In this document: piece by piece, positions 12,678-14,278 of the stretch
Layout: each line of letters opens with the position of its first letter
Numbering within the stretch: the stretch's first letter is position 1
Source: Metabacillus rhizolycopersici
GTDB taxonomy: Bacteria > Bacillota > Bacilli > Bacillales > Bacillaceae
DNA length: 14,278 nucleotides
Direction: 5' to 3'
Assembly (NCBI RefSeq): GCF_020075705.1
Contig: NZ_JAIQUM010000098.1
Location: 1 to 14,278 of the forward strand
Position numbers and translations under genes: made by a program
Notes under the pieces: model-generated
What the model was told of the DNA's origin: nothing
Seen by the model: the letters and a program-made list of their open reading frames with translations, nothing else
Databases searched by the model: none

Positions 12678-13172
12678 ATGGCCATAGCAGTCATAAATGA
12701 AAAAGTTGAAGTATTTAAAAAGAGTATAATCGATATCGTAGAAGTTCTAAATAAGACAGATGAATCTATCCTTTATGTGAAACCTTCTGAAAAAGAATGG
12801 TCAGTAATGCAAATTGTTTCCCATGTTTTAGAAGCAGTAGATTTTTGGTTAGTTGACTTAGAAGCATTATTAATTGTACCTGGTGCAAAATGGGGACGTA
12901 ACCATGAACATGTACGTCGATTAGCTGCGGTAGATGAAAATGTGGTAGCACAACTGAAAAAAGAAGATGTGATTGAAGCTTTACAAAACTTAATACCAAG
13001 AGTCGAAATGACACTTGCGAAAGTGAAAGAAGAAGATCTTGAAAAAACAGCACCAAGCTACAATCCAAACTTTGATGGAAAAACATTAACATTCTTAATC
13101 GATCACTTAATTATTAAACACGTAGTTGGCCATCACGATCAAATCGTGCGTCACTTAGCTAAAGTACAATAA
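12678..13172 (+). CDS. DinB family protein (metal-binding, YfiT-like fold)
   Basis: A 164-residue soluble protein with the DinB/YfiT four-helix layout. EKEWSVMQIVSHVLEAVDFW carries the first metal-ligand His (His49), and HVVGHHDQIVRHL carries the C-terminal pair (His148 and His152). This gives the three-histidine site of the family. Many such proteins are thiol-dependent transferases or hydrolases; the substrate here is unknown. ATG 12678 is chosen because GGGGGT is 7 nt upstream; the frame opens slightly earlier at TTG 12663 without a ribosome site. It stands alone with palindromes upstream and its own terminator. No LexA box is visible, so the historical 'damage inducible' name should not be taken as regulation. 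Confidence 0.8.
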   Translation: MAIAVINEKVEVFKKSIIDIVEVLNKTDESILYVKPSEKEWSVMQIVSHVLEAVDFWLVDLEALLIVPGAKWGRNHEHVRRLAAVDENVVAQLKKEDVIEALQNLIPRVEMTLAKVKEEDLEKTAPSYNPNFDGKTLTFLIDHLIIKHVVGHHDQIVRHLAKVQ

Positions 13173-13192
13173 TTTTCAATAGAGTTTGTGCA

Positions 13193-13235
13193 GTCCATCT
13201 AAAGCTTACTTATAGGCTTTAGATGGACGTTTTTA
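13193..13235 (+). terminator. terminator of the DinB-family gene
   Basis: GTCCATCTAAAGC pairs perfectly with GCTTTAGATGGAC (13 bp) across a 10-nt loop and runs into GTTTTTATT. Confidence 0.85.
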
Positions 13236-13266
13236 TTATAAGGGTGATTAAGTTTATATGGTAATT

Positions 13267-13378
13267 GAATAGAGTTTGCTTTTCCATACTGATCACGTCC
13301 ATTTTTAGAGTAATAGTATCAGTATGTCCAAGTTTGAAAGAATACTTGCAGATATTTTGAAGTTTTTGCACCAGAATC
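13267..13378 (-). repeat. second copy of the IS6-derived repeat (112 bp)
   Basis: It matches 1451-1562 in the same orientation with four substitutions and no gaps. It covers the terminal repeat (degenerate here, GATTCTGGTGCAAA when read inward), the left-end leader and the same abnormal junction to transposase C-terminal codons. The rest of the unit is missing. An internal dyad, CATACTGAT ... ATCAGTATG, occurs in both copies. Confidence 0.8.
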
Positions 13379-13488
13379 AACGAAAGCCCCTTTGTATATA
13401 GAAGAGAGCGAAAGTAATAGAATAATAGGTTAAACCCTTGATATTACTAAATTTCTACAATTTTGGTTGTACCGATAGATCGTTACAC

Positions 13489-13511
13489 ATGTACTGATTA
13501 ATTCAGTACAT
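13489..13511. promoter_or_regulatory. palindrome upstream of the CBO0543-family gene
   Basis: ATGTACTGA and TCAGTACAT are perfect 9-bp inverted repeats around TTAAT, about 80 bp before the gene. The size and spacing suit a dimeric repressor, for example of TetR type. The regulator is not in the window. Confidence 0.45.
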
Positions 13512-13589
13512 ATTTACAGATTTTTTTTAAATACTAAATAATGGTGAATAGGGAAAACTATTTAAAAAGTTCTTGAAAGGGTAATGAGT

Positions 13590-14096
13590 ATGCACATTGC
13601 TATTGCTATTTTAACTATTATGGCTTCTTTTAAGTGGGGAAATTGGAGAAACTGGAGGGAATATCATGCAAGTATGTTTTTTATTGCTACAGGTGGTTTG
13701 CTTTATGAATACATTGTAAAAGACTATGCCTTATGGGAGTTTCATCCTGATTTGCTATATGGACAAGATATGACGGTAATTATATATGCTCTTATTACTA
13801 TGCCTGTTAGTATTTTTCTATTTCTCTCCCATTTTCCCGTAAGATGGTTTTATCGACTGCTTTACATATTGCTTTGGTCTGGAATTTACATCGCAGTTGA
13901 GTGGATTTTGGATGTGTTTGGGAGAATTTCATATCAGAATGGATGGGAATTTGGATATTCTTTTTTATTTGATATCATTATGTTCTCGGTCATTGCATTA
14001 CATCAGTATTATCCATTCCGAGCATATATCTTATCCGTTTTTATTATCATTTTCTTGATATTATACTTCAAAGTTCCTTTTGAATTTGCTAAATAA
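13590..14096 (+). CDS. CBO0543 family membrane protein
   Basis: A 168-residue integral membrane protein with about five hydrophobic segments: near the N-terminus, at ASMFFIATGGLLYEYIV, VIIYALITMPVSIFLFL, LYILLWSGIYIAVEWIL, and a C-terminal pair. The motifs KWGNWRNWREYHA, DYALWEF, PDLLYG, YQNGWEFGYSFLFDIIMF and the final ILYFKVPFEF are those of the CBO0543 family found in spore-forming Firmicutes; the function is unknown. I take ATG 13590 because AAAGGG (13576-13581) is 8 nt upstream and family members start MH; ATG 13584 is only 2 nt from that site. A palindrome lies upstream. Its terminator is cut by the IS at 14152. Confidence 0.8.
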   Translation: MHIAIAILTIMASFKWGNWRNWREYHASMFFIATGGLLYEYIVKDYALWEFHPDLLYGQDMTVIIYALITMPVSIFLFLSHFPVRWFYRLLYILLWSGIYIAVEWILDVFGRISYQNGWEFGYSFLFDIIMFSVIALHQYYPFRAYILSVFIIIFLILYFKVPFEFAK

Positions 14097-14136
14097 CTCG
14101 AACTTGATATCTTCAGTTGCTTATTCATAAGCAGCT

Positions 14137-14151
14137 AAAAGGATCTTTGAT
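14137..14151 (+). terminator. 5' half of a terminator interrupted by the IS
   Basis: AAAAGGATCTTTGAT repeats the 5' arm of the DUF421 terminator (preceded in both places by GCAGCT) and ends exactly at the IS edge. The missing 3' arm should lie beyond the IS. It is likely the original terminator of the CBO0543-family gene. Confidence 0.5.
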
Positions 14152-14278
14152 TGAAGTGACCCCATAAAGTTAGACAGGTTATTTCGTTAGGCGGCTTGTT
14201 GGGTATCGGCTCGGTATTGTCCCGGGCTCATACCTTTTAATTTTGCCTTGATTCGTTTGTGATTATAGTATTCTATAT
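14152..14278 (-). mobile_element. IS3-family insertion sequence, right end, inverted copy
   Basis: The reverse complement of bases 1-127 with no difference. The element body lies outside the window to the right. With the copy at the left edge it makes an inverted pair enclosing 14.0 kb. Confidence 0.9.
14187..14276 (-). CDS. IS3-family transposase OrfB, C-terminal fragment (runs off the window)
   Basis: Identical to the fragment at 3-92 but on the minus strand: thirty codons containing KRIKAKLKGMSPGQYR and ending in TAA 35 bp inside the terminal repeat. Only the C-terminus is in the window, so integrity and activity are unknown. Confidence 0.85.
   Translation of the reverse strand: MEYYNHKRIKAKLKGMSPGQYRADTQQAA

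Noticed and set aside
12766..13092. 108-residue minus-strand ORF opposite the DinB-family gene
   Set aside because: It is an antisense shadow; the plus-strand frame has the metal-site histidines, ribosome site and terminator.
13230..13266. Possible seventh dif-like site after the DinB terminator (ATTATAAGG ... ATATGGTAATT)
   Set aside because: The half-sites are about 14 bp apart and the XerD-like arm has an insertion; the spacing does not fit Xer recombination.
1..14278. CRISPR array, tRNA or rRNA genes, and plasmid replication genes
   Set aside because: I looked for regularly spaced direct repeats, CCA-ended cloverleaf-like stretches, conserved rRNA segments and replication initiator motifs and saw none.

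Overview
The window looks like accessory DNA from a low-GC, spore-forming member of the Bacillaceae or a close relative. The evidence is a Spo0E-type phosphatase, a SinI-like anti-repressor, an SR1P/SR1 locus, CBO0543- and DUF421-type membrane proteins, strong AGGAGG ribosome sites and A/T-rich intergenic DNA. The sequence does not say whether it is plasmid or chromosomal. Both ends are the same 127 bp in inverted orientation: the transposase 3' end and terminal repeat of an IS3-family element. The piece is therefore bounded by two inverted IS copies and was probably cut there by the assembly.

Layout. 1-127: IS3-family end. 147-1240: a DUF421 membrane-protein gene between two dif-like Xer sites. 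1275-1562: an internally deleted IS6-family element. 1811-1996: Spo0E-like protein. 2123-2517: a broken GIY-YIG nuclease gene. 2669-7821: promoter, Fur-like box and a five-gene ABC importer of the nickel/opine-metallophore class (lipoprotein, two permeases, two ATPases). 7917-9278: a DinF-type MATE exporter. 9295-10444: eroding DNA holding a short remnant, an intact GNAT acetyltransferase and the C-terminal stump of a radical-SAM/SPASM enzyme. 10733-12014: a compact array of three tiny genes (SinI-like, SR1P, unknown) separated by four dif-like sites. 12678-13172: DinB-family protein. 13267-13378: second copy of the IS6-derived repeat. 13590-14096: CBO0543-family membrane protein. 14152-14278: inverted IS3-family end.

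The most unusual feature is a repeated 'gene, terminator, dif-like site' grammar. Six sites have an 11-bp XerC-like arm, a 6-7 bp spacer and an 11-bp XerD-like arm. All point the same way, and each begins within a few bases of a transcription terminator. They bound short single-gene cassettes, which suggests small regulatory genes being gained and lost by host XerC/XerD recombination, comparable to pdif modules known from Acinetobacter plasmids. Both boundary IS copies also sit in terminator hairpins of one sequence family.

The functional core is the Fur-boxed importer and the MATE exporter next to it, which may together move a metal chelate in and a metallophore or drug out. No metallophore biosynthesis gene is present. 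The SR1P cassette keeps what look like CcpN and CcpA sites, so it appears to have moved with its own regulation.
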